Assembly (NCBI GenBank): GCA_965220665.1
Contig: CBDCQQ010000005.1
Location: forward strand, 1,984,001-2,048,000
DNA length: 64,000 bases
DNA from: JAJDZL01 sp965220665
GTDB lineage: Bacteria > Pseudomonadota > Gammaproteobacteria > Arenicellales > JAJDZL01
Direction of reading: 5' to 3'
In this document: positions 45,876 through 54,676 of the stretch, piece by piece
Numbering within the stretch: position 1 is the first letter of the stretch
How the letters are laid out: the number at the start of each line of letters is the position of its first letter
Made by a program: the position numbers and the translations under genes
The notes under the pieces: generated by a model
What the model was told of the DNA's origin: nothing
Seen by the model: only the letters and a program-made list of their open reading frames with translations
Database searches by the model: none

Positions 45876-46552
45876 GAGTTTGCATCTCTACTCTCAAAGT
45901 ACCACAGTTTCTGTTCGGACACGATTTTGCGCCAGTCTCGAAACTGTTCTTCCAATCCTAGTTGCTTCAACAGTGCATCCACCCCTTCGACTTCATCTGC
46001 TTCGGGTTCAACTATCTTTGCATCAACGCCGAGAGATTCAATTTCGCCAGCAACCCAAACTTCGGCCTCCCATAGCGCGTCTCCGCAGGAAGGGCCAGCG
46101 CTGCCAAGCGCGATAATTCGTCCGCGGTGCGCCATGAATCCGGCCTGATACCCCAGGCTGCCTTCGACCACGATGTCGCCAGCTTTCATTGCGACACCAC
46201 ATCTTGGTCCACAGTCCCCTTTAACATGTATCAGCCCGCCGAGCATCGCGGCGCCAGTTGACATTCCCGAATATCCATTGACAGTAATGGTTCCGCCGCT
46301 CATCGCCTCTCCAGTTCCCCAGCCAGCATTATTCTCAACCCGTACATCTGTGCCTGTGTTGAGTCCACCACAGTAGTATCCGACGCTGCCATCAAAATGA
46401 ATTTTGCCAGATTGCGGAAGTCCGACACCTAGATTGTGTCGGGACAGAGTATCGGTGACAACCACAGAGTAGCCAGCCTCCAGTGCCTCAAGGAACTCTT
46501 GATTAATGGTGCGGATATCGCGATGACCAACCTGAATGACCTTTTCACTCAT
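45860..46552 (-). CDS. GXGXG-domain glutamate-synthase-like subunit (GlxC/MgsB type)
   Basis: The 230-residue protein consists of the beta-helix GXGXG repeats of the GltB C-terminus (GYYCGGLNTGTDVRV, GWGTGEAMSGGTITVNGYSG, GDCGPRCGVAMKAGDIVVEG). It overlaps both neighbouring genes by a few bases and would be the structural subunit between the amidotransferase and FMN subunits. Confidence 0.9.
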   Translation of the reverse strand: MSEKVIQVGHRDIRTINQEFLEALEAGYSVVVTDTLSRHNLGVGLPQSGKIHFDGSVGYYCGGLNTGTDVRVENNAGWGTGEAMSGGTITVNGYSGMSTGAAMLGGLIHVKGDCGPRCGVAMKAGDIVVEGSLGYQAGFMAHRGRIIALGSAGPSCGDALWEAEVWVAGEIESLGVDAKIVEPEADEVEGVDALLKQLGLEEQFRDWRKIVSEQKLWYFESRDANSWLMI

Positions 46553-47493
46553 GCAGCAGCCTCTATCGTGTATAGCGGCCAGATTTGTGTCATCGATGGC
46601 CCGTCATAGTTGAATACATCCCAACGATCCGGAGCGATACGTCTTACTGCCTGTTCCTCAGTTGCTGCGATCAGTTCACCATCGCTTTCCAAGGTAACCA
46701 GAGGTTTCATTGCAAAACGGTCTTTGGCGAGACCGATACCGTTCAGGTCGCTGATCATGAATGTGAAAACTCCGTCAATTTCTGAGACTGACTTGGTCAG
46801 AGCCTGCTGTAGGCTCAAACCTTTACGCTTTTGATCGGAAACCCATACGGCTAGAAGTTCACTGTCGTTTTCAGTCATGAAGCGGTAGCCCTGAAGCTCC
46901 AGTTTGTCTCGCCACAGATAGTAGTTGGTGATTTGTCCGTTGTGAACGATTGCTACGTCTGGAAACGGCCGCGCCCAGAAAGGATGGCTTGCTTTTGGTG
47001 AGACATCTGATTCTGTTGCGAGCCTGGCATGTCCCAGTCCGTGGGTGCCTTGCATGGTTCTTAGGTGATGTTTATCTGCGACTGCTTTAGCATCTCCAAC
47101 ATCTTTAATAATTTCGAGCGAAATACCGTAGGAAAGAACCTCGATTCGGTTTGAGATTAAATCTGCTTCGGCAATCCAGTTTTCAACATTCGCCGGTTCC
47201 TTGACTTCCAACCTGACACTGTAGTGTGCAGTGGAAGCATCATCAATTTGGGGATCAGTCAAAATATCCGACCCATGATTTTTAAGAATTTTGATCACAT
47301 CATCAAGGTCAGAATTCAGATTGCGTCGATCAAACCCCATCAGTCTTACCTTTCCACCTTCTGGCAGGGGCTTTGTGTATATGGCGAAGCCTGTTGAATC
47401 AGCACCGCGATGAGCCTGGGCATCCATCAATTCAACCAGATCTCGACCGACTTCACCTTCCCGATTCAGTATTCTTCCTGCAATTCCGCACAT
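46549..47493 (-). CDS. class II glutamine amidotransferase subunit (GlxB/MgsA type)
   Basis: The protein is an N-terminal-nucleophile amidotransferase like the first domain of glutamate synthase. The start at 47493 is chosen because the sequence then reads MCGIAGRIL, placing the catalytic Cys at position 2; a longer frame would bury it. Other motifs are GLGHARLAT, IVHNGQITNYYLWR and FMTENDSELLAVW. It is 314 residues, as expected. In NMG-synthase-type enzymes this subunit may lose ammonia delivery, but here the active-site Cys is present. First gene of the three-part synthase set. Confidence 0.9.
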   Translation of the reverse strand: MCGIAGRILNREGEVGRDLVELMDAQAHRGADSTGFAIYTKPLPEGGKVRLMGFDRRNLNSDLDDVIKILKNHGSDILTDPQIDDASTAHYSVRLEVKEPANVENWIAEADLISNRIEVLSYGISLEIIKDVGDAKAVADKHHLRTMQGTHGLGHARLATESDVSPKASHPFWARPFPDVAIVHNGQITNYYLWRDKLELQGYRFMTENDSELLAVWVSDQKRKGLSLQQALTKSVSEIDGVFTFMISDLNGIGLAKDRFAMKPLVTLESDGELIAATEEQAVRRIAPDRWDVFNYDGPSMTQIWPLYTIEAAA

Positions 47494-47511
47494 ACTAAAT
47501 TCCACCTGTTC

Positions 47512-48195
47512 CTACAAATTGATAGTATCAGCCTGTACCTTGAGTCCGCTACTCTGTAGCGTGAGTCCTTCTCGAATGTGCCTGCGCATGGTATCTGCCG
47601 CTTCCCTTGGACTGCCACTGTTCACCACATCGCACAGTTCCAGGTGTCCGGTTAGCGAGACCGGCAGGTTTTCATCCGCCATGTCGGAAAACACCACAAA
47701 TCCGACGCTACGGTTCCAAATCATGTCAAACATATCCAAGAGAAATCGATTGCCGGTTTCTTTCACAAATGTTCGGTGGATATGCTTATTGGCTTCGTAG
47801 TATTCATTGATTGTGTAGCAGATACTGTCTTTTTCCTCCCTTTCGACAACATCGCAGAGTTTCTTGATGAGTTTCGATGTGCTCATTTCGCAAAGAAGCG
47901 CCAATGCATGGCACTCAACGGCTTCGCGGGCACTGTAAATCTGAACGATTTCTTCCTTGGAAAATCTGCGAACAACAAACCTGCCATGTTTTTCACGAAC
48001 CAGAATTCCTTCATGTTCGAGTCGAAGCAGCGCCTCGCGTACTGGCGTCCTGCTGACTTCCAGTTCATCGGCCAACCGCTCCTGCACAATTCGCTCATCC
48101 GGATCGATCACCCCTGAATTGATACCTGCGTAGATCTGATCGTAAACCTCTTCAGCCAGACGTGCTGAAGGCTTGATCTTTTTGAGACCTGTCAT
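47512..48195 (-). CDS. GntR-family transcriptional regulator (FCD/FadR subfamily)
   Basis: The 227-residue protein has a winged helix at residues ~15-80 (LADELEVSRTPVREALLRLE, HEGILVREKHGRFVVRRFS) and an all-helical FCD effector domain with likely metal ligands (His/Asp in the C-terminal half). It overlaps the LivF-type gene by four bases, so it is encoded inside the operon it probably controls. A 22-bp near-palindrome at 59973-59994 in the divergent promoter region is a candidate binding site. The effector is likely a carboxylate or amino acid derivative from the pathway. Confidence 0.9.
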   Translation of the reverse strand: MTGLKKIKPSARLAEEVYDQIYAGINSGVIDPDERIVQERLADELEVSRTPVREALLRLEHEGILVREKHGRFVVRRFSKEEIVQIYSAREAVECHALALLCEMSTSKLIKKLCDVVEREEKDSICYTINEYYEANKHIHRTFVKETGNRFLLDMFDMIWNRSVGFVVFSDMADENLPVSLTGHLELCDVVNSGSPREAADTMRRHIREGLTLQSSGLKVQADTINL

Positions 48196-48923
48196 GTCTT
48201 GTCTCCACTTTTGTTCGAACTGCCAAAATAGGACTTTCGAATGACATCTTCTTTGAGCAGTTCAGCGGATGTCCCGTGTCGCGTAATTCGTCCGATTTCA
48301 AGAAGATAAATGTACTGTGCAAGACTTAGTGCAAAATTTGCATTCTGTTCAGCAATCAAGATGGTGAGCCCATGCTGCCTGTTCAGTCTGCCCAATGCAT
48401 CCGCAATCGAGAGGCAGACTTTTGGTGACAGACCGATTGTCGGCTCATCAACCAGCAGTAGTCGTGGACTCGACATCAGCGCACGCCCCAGAGACAGCAT
48501 CTGACGCTCACCCCCGCTTTGCGTTGCAGCTTCCTGCTTTCTTCGGTCTTTAAGAATCGGGAAGAGGTCGTAAACCAATTCCAGATTCGTTTTGATATCT
48601 TTTCTTGCTCGATAAGCACCGGTCAGCAGATTGTCATGGACATTCATCTGTGTAAACAGATTGCCCCGTTCAGGTGCATAAGCGACACCGAGTTCGACTA
48701 TTTTCCGTGGCGGAACTTTTCTTAAATCCTGTCCCTCAAACTCGATTTTGCCCGTTGATTCATTCAATCCGAAGACGGCATCAAACACTGTTGACTTGCC
48801 TGCGCCGACTGGCCCAATAATCGCAATGATCTGACCTGTCTGTACTGACAGCGTAATACCGTTCACAGATCTGGCCTTGCCGTATACGACTTCGAGATTT
48901 TCAATACTGAGTGAAATACTCAT
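48192..48923 (-). CDS. branched-chain-type ABC transporter ATPase (LivF-like)
   Basis: The 243-residue ATPase has Walker A GPVGAGKST, signature SGGERQMLSLGRALMSSP and Walker B LLLVDEPTIGLSP. It is the F-type partner of the HAAT importer family and pairs with the LivG-like ATPase encoded 12 bp upstream. The importer takes up amino acids, amides, urea or aromatic acids depending on the binding protein. Confidence 0.9.
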   Translation of the reverse strand: MSISLSIENLEVVYGKARSVNGITLSVQTGQIIAIIGPVGAGKSTVFDAVFGLNESTGKIEFEGQDLRKVPPRKIVELGVAYAPERGNLFTQMNVHDNLLTGAYRARKDIKTNLELVYDLFPILKDRRKQEAATQSGGERQMLSLGRALMSSPRLLLVDEPTIGLSPKVCLSIADALGRLNRQHGLTILIAEQNANFALSLAQYIYLLEIGRITRHGTSAELLKEDVIRKSYFGSSNKSGDKT

Positions 48924-48935
48924 GACTCTGCATTC

Positions 48936-49670
48936 TCAGCCAGTACCCAGGTACGCATTCTGGACCTGCGGGTCGCTTACCACTTCATCGAAAGTGCCTT
49001 TCTTTATGACGCTACCGCTGTGAATCACCAGGACATCATCGACCAGTGGTTGCAGTGCCTTCAGGTCATGACTCACGATCAGGTAAGTTGTACCGTGAGT
49101 TTTTCTTCGTTTAATCAGGAGATTGGAAATATGTTCGATTTCGCCATAGGTAAGTCCAGCAAACACTTCGTCCAGGAGCAGCACTTTCGGATTCGTCGCG
49201 AGCGTACGTGCAAGTTCAAGTTTTCGAAGATCGCCCATCGCCAGTTCTGAAGGCAACTGATCGAGCTGCTGCACTGTGAAACCGACGCTTTCAGCTATTT
49301 CCCGCTCACCCGTGTCATCCCGTGCAACTCGAAGCATGTACTTCAAGCTGTCTTCCATCATGCTGACCCGAATATTCTCCCGAACGGAGATTTCAGCGAA
49401 GGGCCGCGGTACCTGGTAGGTACGGGCAAGTCCCGATTTCACACGCTCGTGAATCGGTTCGGTATCAATGGACGCCCCATCCAAAGAGACATGACCACTG
49501 TCCGGTTTGATCTCACCAGTCAGCAGGTTAAACAGTGTCGTCTTTCCAGCGCCGTTGGGACCAATAATTCCAACAGAATGACCAAACTCAGCACGCAGTG
49601 ATACCTGTTGCAATGCCTGAAGGCCGCCAAACGATTTTGACAGATCTCTAGCTTCCAGCATCGCAGTCAA
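48936..49670 (-). CDS. branched-chain-type ABC transporter ATPase (LivG-like)
   Basis: The 244-residue ATPase has Walker A GPNGAGKTT, the family signature ELAMGDLRKLELARTLATNP (an atypical signature with GDLRK in place of GQQR) and Walker B VLLLDEVFAGLT. It overlaps the LivM-like gene by four bases. It belongs to the HAAT-family importer encoded in this operon. Confidence 0.9.
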   Translation of the reverse strand: MTAMLEARDLSKSFGGLQALQQVSLRAEFGHSVGIIGPNGAGKTTLFNLLTGEIKPDSGHVSLDGASIDTEPIHERVKSGLARTYQVPRPFAEISVRENIRVSMMEDSLKYMLRVARDDTGEREIAESVGFTVQQLDQLPSELAMGDLRKLELARTLATNPKVLLLDEVFAGLTYGEIEHISNLLIKRRKTHGTTYLIVSHDLKALQPLVDDVLVIHSGSVIKKGTFDEVVSDPQVQNAYLGTG

Positions 49671-50629
49671 CTCGCATCTCTGCTCAGTTTAAACTGGTTA
49701 AGGCGTTTCAAACCGTTGCGCACCAATTCGTGAAGTCCGTTTGGCTGATAGACATATAAAACCAATGCCACTGCGCCGTAAATCAGGAATCTCTCGGGCC
49801 CCGGAAAATAGGGCCGTAGCCATTCGAGCAGAAACGTCAGAAAAAACGCACCTGCAATGGGCCCAGAGATCGTACCTGCGCCACCGAGCAGGCAGGCGAC
49901 CAGAATCTGAAAAAGAAAACCGACATCAAACAGGGCGCGCGGGGCAATGGAACCAAGATAGTGCACATACAGCGCACCGCCAAGGCCAGCAGCAAAAGCA
50001 CTCAGCATAAAAGCAAAAAGTTTGAGCCGGGTTACGTTGATGCCACTGGCACGAACTGCGTCTTCATCCATGCCGACCGCACTCAGTGCCGTTCCGATAT
50101 GGGTTCTGACAATCAGCCACATGGTGAATCCAAGAATCAGCAGCACTATCAAGGCCAGGTAGTAGTTTGGTATGGCACCGGTAATAATCGTTTCAAGACC
50201 AGACAGGCCGCGGGTACCACCGGTCACCTTCGGTGCGATGACCTGTACTAATCCGTAAATGAGTTCCATGAACGCCAGCGTAACCAAAGCGAAATAGGTT
50301 CCGCGGATTCGTAAAGCCGGGAAGAAAAACAGCGTTCCACCAATCATGGTCATGACGACTGCTGTGGGAATGCTGAGAAAGAGAGGCCAGTGAAGGTGGT
50401 AGGTTAGAAGTGCAGTCGTATACCCGCCAATGCCGATCAGGAACGGGTGTCCAAAACTGATGTATCCAGTGCGGCCCGACATGATGTCCCAACTGACTGC
50501 AAAGATTGCCAGATACATGGCAAACACAAAGGATCGCGTAACGCCGGTACCGACGACATGAGGCAATATCACCATGACTGCGGCAAAAGCAATCCAGCCG
50601 TAAATTCCCCGTCGTAAAGTAGAATTCAT
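49667..50629 (-). CDS. branched-chain-type ABC transporter permease (LivM-like)
   Basis: The 320-residue protein has about nine hydrophobic segments and the family region SGRTGYISFGHPFLIGIGGY plus the loop MDEDAVRASGINVTRLKLFA. It is the M-type permease of the HAAT importer and lies six bases downstream of the LivH-like gene. Confidence 0.9.
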   Translation of the reverse strand: MNSTLRRGIYGWIAFAAVMVILPHVVGTGVTRSFVFAMYLAIFAVSWDIMSGRTGYISFGHPFLIGIGGYTTALLTYHLHWPLFLSIPTAVVMTMIGGTLFFFPALRIRGTYFALVTLAFMELIYGLVQVIAPKVTGGTRGLSGLETIITGAIPNYYLALIVLLILGFTMWLIVRTHIGTALSAVGMDEDAVRASGINVTRLKLFAFMLSAFAAGLGGALYVHYLGSIAPRALFDVGFLFQILVACLLGGAGTISGPIAGAFFLTFLLEWLRPYFPGPERFLIYGAVALVLYVYQPNGLHELVRNGLKRLNQFKLSRDAS

Positions 50630-50635
50630 CGCTCG

Positions 50636-51487
50636 TTACAACTCAGATTTACCGAACAGCCCTCGAGGCGCAACAAGCAGGACAGCAATAATAATCAGCA
50701 TGGTCGCAACGCCCCGCAGTTCTGCCGCGATCAGGGAAGTCGTAATCGTTTCCAGAATGCCAATGATGTGTGCTGCAACAAGGCTGCCCAGGATGCTGCC
50801 AATTCCGCCGACAATGACAACAGCTACTGCGATGATCAGGGGCGTTACCCACATATTGGGGTCTAACTGGGTATAGGTTGCCAGAAAAACACCGGCGATG
50901 GCGCCGAAAGTACCCGATATGGCCCAGGTCAGAATGTTGACCCTTTCTGGGTCGATTCCGGATATGACTGCACCTTTTGAGTCCATCGATACCGCGCGTA
51001 TAGCCCGCCCCATATGCGTTGTTCCAGTAAAGAGAAACAGTCCACCGAGCAATAACCAGCTGATGACGGCGGCGATGAAAATGTTGTAGGTGACGCTGGC
51101 ATCCCCAATTCTCAACACACCCGGCACCAATGGCCACATGCTTTTTGGTGAAGGTGAAAATACCAGTACGACGGCTGCCTGCACCACCACTGCGAGAATC
51201 AACGTTGCGATTTCGACTGCAACGACATTGCCGCTCAATCGTTTGACCAGAATGCGGTACACCAGCATCCCGAATACTGCACCCGCAATGCCGGCGATGA
51301 TCAGGCTTGGAAACTTCGGCAGTCCAACTACCTGGGCACCCTGATAGTAGATGTATCCGCCAAGCATCAAAAACGAACCGTAAGCGAGGTTCAGTACACG
51401 GCCGACGCTGAAGATCAGTGTAAACCCAACCGCTATCAGCGCATAAAAACCGCTGAGTACCAGGCCTTGGACGAGTATTTGCAGCAT
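50636..51487 (-). CDS. branched-chain-type ABC transporter permease (LivH-like)
   Basis: The 283-residue permease has the typical N-terminus LQILVQGLVLSGFYALIAVG and the loop DSKGAVISGIDPERVNILTW. The start is preceded by a 90-bp gap containing a strong hairpin after the binding-protein gene, which probably lets the binding protein be made in excess over the permeases. Confidence 0.9.
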   Translation of the reverse strand: MLQILVQGLVLSGFYALIAVGFTLIFSVGRVLNLAYGSFLMLGGYIYYQGAQVVGLPKFPSLIIAGIAGAVFGMLVYRILVKRLSGNVVAVEIATLILAVVVQAAVVLVFSPSPKSMWPLVPGVLRIGDASVTYNIFIAAVISWLLLGGLFLFTGTTHMGRAIRAVSMDSKGAVISGIDPERVNILTWAISGTFGAIAGVFLATYTQLDPNMWVTPLIIAVAVVIVGGIGSILGSLVAAHIIGILETITTSLIAAELRGVATMLIIIAVLLVAPRGLFGKSEL

Positions 51488-51518
51488 GAAATGTTGAATT
51501 GAAGATTCAGTGATCGCC

Positions 51519-51555
51519 GAGTCGCTCCCGATTTCAGATCAGTCGGGAGCGATTC
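51519..51555 (-). promoter_or_regulatory. intercistronic hairpin between binding-protein and LivH-like genes
   Basis: The arms GAGTCGCTCCCGA and TCGGGAGCGATTC form a 13-bp stem with one mismatch and an 11-base loop. No U run follows in the direction of transcription, so it is more likely an mRNA-stabilising or partial-termination element than a full terminator. Confidence 0.65.
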
Positions 51556-51577
51556 GACTCCTACAAAGCGAATGCTC

Positions 51578-52897
51578 TTATTGGGTCCAGGATGGTTCTT
51601 GGAAAGTCCCGTTTGCAAACTTCTTTGGATAGATCACTGCGACGTTTCCATCCTCGTACCACTGGACAACAACCATTGCCGGGCTGCCATCATCAAATGG
51701 TTCAGTTACGTCGAATTTGATGTTGTGTGTGTATTCACGGCCAGTTCTTGGTTCGACTTCGCCTTGCTTCCAAAAGGCATAGCGAAACCACATCTCACCA
51801 TCTTTCTCAAGCACGATGTCGGTATTCTCCATTGCTTCAACCCAGGCATCCAATGGCTCAAAACCACCAGCCTGCTCTGCTGCTTCAAACGCACTATAGA
51901 TTCCATAGTAAGCATTGAATCCATTGAAGTGGGGGTAAATCGGTCTTTCGTTGCCATAACGCGCCTTGTACTTTTCAATAAAAGCTGCCGTTCGGTCGTC
52001 CAGCTGCATACCGACTGACGGGACTGGACTCAGCGTTGAAGTCCCACCGCCAAGACCGCCGGTGTCGTTCCAGAAGTCCTGTCCAAATGCCGCGACATTG
52101 ACTCCGGTCATGGGGATTCGCACCTGCAATTTCACGTACTGTGATGCTGGGACCTGACTGCGCACAGACGAGACGAGGTAGATGAAATCTGCGCCTGAAT
52201 CAACTGCTTTGTTGAAGAGCGGTGCAAAGTCAACGGTATTGGCATCGTAGATGATTTCTTCAGCGATTGCGATGCCTGCTTCAGGCGCCAGAAGGTCGCG
52301 CACGAGACCCGCAATTGAGACGCCAAATGCAGTATCTTCGTACATGAGGACAGTGGATTTGTACCCCATTTCCGCGGCCAAAACATCCTTGCCGAAGTCG
52401 ATGTACAAAGTCGCAAGCGCTTCGTCACATGCGATGTTCATGAAGTACATTTTGTACTTATCGTACTCCTGAACGACTTTGTCAATGATGCCGACATAGG
52501 AAGTCCAGGTGTCCAGCGTTGGTGTTTTGTATTCTGCCATACGCTCAAGCCAGGCAAGCGAAACATCATCAATACTGCCGGAAATAATGAAGTCTACGTT
52601 TTCGACATCATTCAAGTACTCGTAGGCTTTTACGCCTTCGACAACATCTTCACGAGTATCTGCCTTGACAAACTTGATTTGGCGTCCGCCCAGCACGCCA
52701 CCGGCTTCGTTCAATTCATCAATCGCAATCTCTGCGCCGCGAATTGTGCTAAGCCCGGTGTCACTGGCAAAGGAGCCGATGTACCCGACTACGACGGGGT
52801 CTTTATCCTGCGCCACCGCGGCGCCACCCGCAGCCAGCAGCATAACCAGCGCTGCCAAGGTCGCAAACGCAGGTTTCCACATGTCAAAAAATTTCAT
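51578..52897 (-). CDS. periplasmic substrate-binding protein of HAAT-type importer
   Basis: The start at 52897 gives a clean signal peptide (MKFFDMWKPAFATLAALVML followed by AAGGAAVAQ) and has a GGAGG site; a longer frame begins inside the intergenic region. The mature part resembles leucine/amide-binding proteins of the type I fold (VVVGYIGSFASDTGLSTIRG, DELNEAGGVLGGRQIKFVKA). The protein would capture the pathway substrate in the periplasm. Sequence alone does not reveal the ligand, but its place in a microcompartment operon with glutamyl-ligase and synthase genes suggests an amine or amino-acid-like compound. Confidence 0.9.
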   Translation of the reverse strand: MKFFDMWKPAFATLAALVMLLAAGGAAVAQDKDPVVVGYIGSFASDTGLSTIRGAEIAIDELNEAGGVLGGRQIKFVKADTREDVVEGVKAYEYLNDVENVDFIISGSIDDVSLAWLERMAEYKTPTLDTWTSYVGIIDKVVQEYDKYKMYFMNIACDEALATLYIDFGKDVLAAEMGYKSTVLMYEDTAFGVSIAGLVRDLLAPEAGIAIAEEIIYDANTVDFAPLFNKAVDSGADFIYLVSSVRSQVPASQYVKLQVRIPMTGVNVAAFGQDFWNDTGGLGGGTSTLSPVPSVGMQLDDRTAAFIEKYKARYGNERPIYPHFNGFNAYYGIYSAFEAAEQAGGFEPLDAWVEAMENTDIVLEKDGEMWFRYAFWKQGEVEPRTGREYTHNIKFDVTEPFDDGSPAMVVVQWYEDGNVAVIYPKKFANGTFQEPSWTQ

Positions 52898-53072
52898 AGG
52901 ACATTCCTCCATATAGATTGAAAAAGTGAGACAGTCTGGCTGCTTGACAGCATCCAAATCGTCTCGGGTTGATACTGGCACGATGCGCAAGGTTGATCAC
53001 ATCGACCAAATCTGAAATCTGTCTGCATTCGCGTTTCATGTTTATGAGTTTCTGAAGTGTGCGGCAATCAAC

Positions 53073-53486
53073 TCACGACTGGAGCTGGATGACTCCCGAC
53101 TCGTCGTGAATGACAGCATCCACTTCAATCTCGATCATCATCCCAGGTGTCGTCAATCCAGCCTCCACACCCGAAGTTACGGGGTTAATTCCCTGAAACA
53201 CCTCGCCGTGTGCACGGACAAACTCGCCCGCCATCTTCATATTGGTCATGAATGCACGGGTACGAACGACATGTTTCATTTCAGCACCAAGCTCTCGTAG
53301 AACATCCCGGATTCGCTCGAAAATGTACATTGATTGAGCATAGGTATCATTCGGCGCATGTAGTTTTCCGCTCGGTTCAATGGCAGTTGTGCCTGCGACA
53401 TAAATGAATGGCCCAATTCGTTTTGCGCGGCTGTAAGCTCCAATTGCTTCAAAGCGTCCGCCAGTTGAAACAGTCTGGATGGTCAT
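53073..53486 (-). CDS. RidA/YjgF-family protein lacking the canonical arginine
   Basis: The 137-residue protein has the YjgF fold motifs (GPFIYVAGTTAIEPSGKL; HVVRTRAFMTNMKMAGEFVR). RidA enamine/imine deaminases carry an essential Arg in PARS near residue 105; here the equivalent segment reads NPVTSGVEAGLTTPGMMIEI, so the Arg is replaced. It thus belongs to a non-canonical Rid group, possibly with another hydrolytic or binding role on an imine or amide intermediate. The ATG overlaps the stop of the dehydrogenase gene by four bases, implying translational coupling. Confidence 0.88.
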   Translation of the reverse strand: MTIQTVSTGGRFEAIGAYSRAKRIGPFIYVAGTTAIEPSGKLHAPNDTYAQSMYIFERIRDVLRELGAEMKHVVRTRAFMTNMKMAGEFVRAHGEVFQGINPVTSGVEAGLTTPGMMIEIEVDAVIHDESGVIQLQS

Positions 53487-54676
53487 TCTCGCATGCCAAG
53501 GCGTCTTCGAATTGCATCAGCGGCTCTCCTCAGTTGCTGCAGTTCTGATTCAGTGAGCGTAAGTTCGACAATCTCAGCCACTCCGTTCAGACTCAGCTTG
53601 CAAGGTACGGCTACCACTGAATTGGTGATGCCATACTCGCCGTTCAAACGTACCGAAGCCGGTATCGTTCCGTTGAGGTGACCGCATATGTGAAGAATCA
53701 GTTCAAGTGTGGCGTGTGCGGGTGCAAGTGTGGCAGAGCCGGTCCTGCGTAACCTGACGACGGCGGCCCCGCCGTCAATGGTGGTCTGGCGGCAGCTTTC
53801 AATCGTCTCCTCATTCAGAAATTCACTGATCGGACGTTCCCTGATGGTGGCTTTCGATGCAATGGGCACCATCTCGTTACCGTGGCTTCCGAGGGACATG
53901 GCGCAAACATCGGCAACAGAGACGCCAGCAGCCTGTGCCAGTGCATCGCGAAAACGAGCGCTGTCAAGCGTACCTGCCATGCCGATGACCTTTTCTCGAT
54001 CAAATCCGGTCGCATCCAGCATGACAGAGGTCATCTCGTCAACGGGGTTGCTGACGACAATCACGACAGATTGAGGTGCGTACGTCGAAATTGCTTCCCC
54101 GATGCCCTGAATCACTCGGGCGTTGATTCGATGCAGATCGGAACGGTCCATGCCGGGTGTGCGTGGTCTGCCAGCGGTTACAACGACAGCATTCGCATCA
54201 GAAACGAGATCAAGGGAAGTACCCCCGTTCAGCCGCGTCATCGAACCGGTTATGCCGCTTGCGTGTCTAAGGTCCAGCGCGACGGATTCCGCTGCACCAG
54301 GTAGAATGTCAATTAAACTGATTTCCTCTGCGATCTCGCGATTTGCTGCCAGGTGTGCGAGATGAGATCCGACGCCACCGGCTCCAACCAGTGCCAGCTT
54401 GGTCAGTGTCTGAGCGCGGGGCGATGCAGCTGGTTTTGGCGCGGCCCACCCCGGATTTCGTCGGTATAGTGCGCGACGGCCTGCTGTGACTCCATCAACT
54501 TCTACCGGTGGTGGAGATGCCTGGGGCTGATTGACCAGCCTGATGTTCAGGCGTTCCGCAGTGTCCCGGGCCTGTGCGGTAACAATGTCGCCGGGGCGAA
54601 AGTTCAGTATGAGCCTGCCGCGCCGGAAGGCATCGCGCACCTGTTCTTCAGCAATCACCGTACGCTGTGAATTCAT
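53483..54676 (-). CDS. malate/lactate dehydrogenase-like enzyme with N-terminal extension, microcompartment-associated
   Basis: Residues ~90-397 form an L-2-hydroxyacid dehydrogenase: LALVGAGGVGSHLAHLAANR (NAD loop), AGRPRTPGMDRSDL (mobile loop with substrate Arg), VVIVVSNPVDEMTSV, TLDSARFRDALAQAAG and the catalytic His in SLGSHGNEMVP. The first ~50 residues (VIAEEQVRDAFRRGRLILNF, GDIVTAQARDTAERLNIRL) resemble a short module found on other microcompartment proteins (EutT/EutQ-like 'TPxARD' segment), followed by a Pro-rich linker. This extension may target the enzyme to the shell. It could recycle NADH by reducing an oxo-acid. It overlaps the BMC-T gene by four bases. Confidence 0.85.
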   Translation of the reverse strand: MNSQRTVIAEEQVRDAFRRGRLILNFRPGDIVTAQARDTAERLNIRLVNQPQASPPPVEVDGVTAGRRALYRRNPGWAAPKPAASPRAQTLTKLALVGAGGVGSHLAHLAANREIAEEISLIDILPGAAESVALDLRHASGITGSMTRLNGGTSLDLVSDANAVVVTAGRPRTPGMDRSDLHRINARVIQGIGEAISTYAPQSVVIVVSNPVDEMTSVMLDATGFDREKVIGMAGTLDSARFRDALAQAAGVSVADVCAMSLGSHGNEMVPIASKATIRERPISEFLNEETIESCRQTTIDGGAAVVRLRRTGSATLAPAHATLELILHICGHLNGTIPASVRLNGEYGITNSVVAVPCKLSLNGVAEIVELTLTESELQQLRRAADAIRRRLGMRE

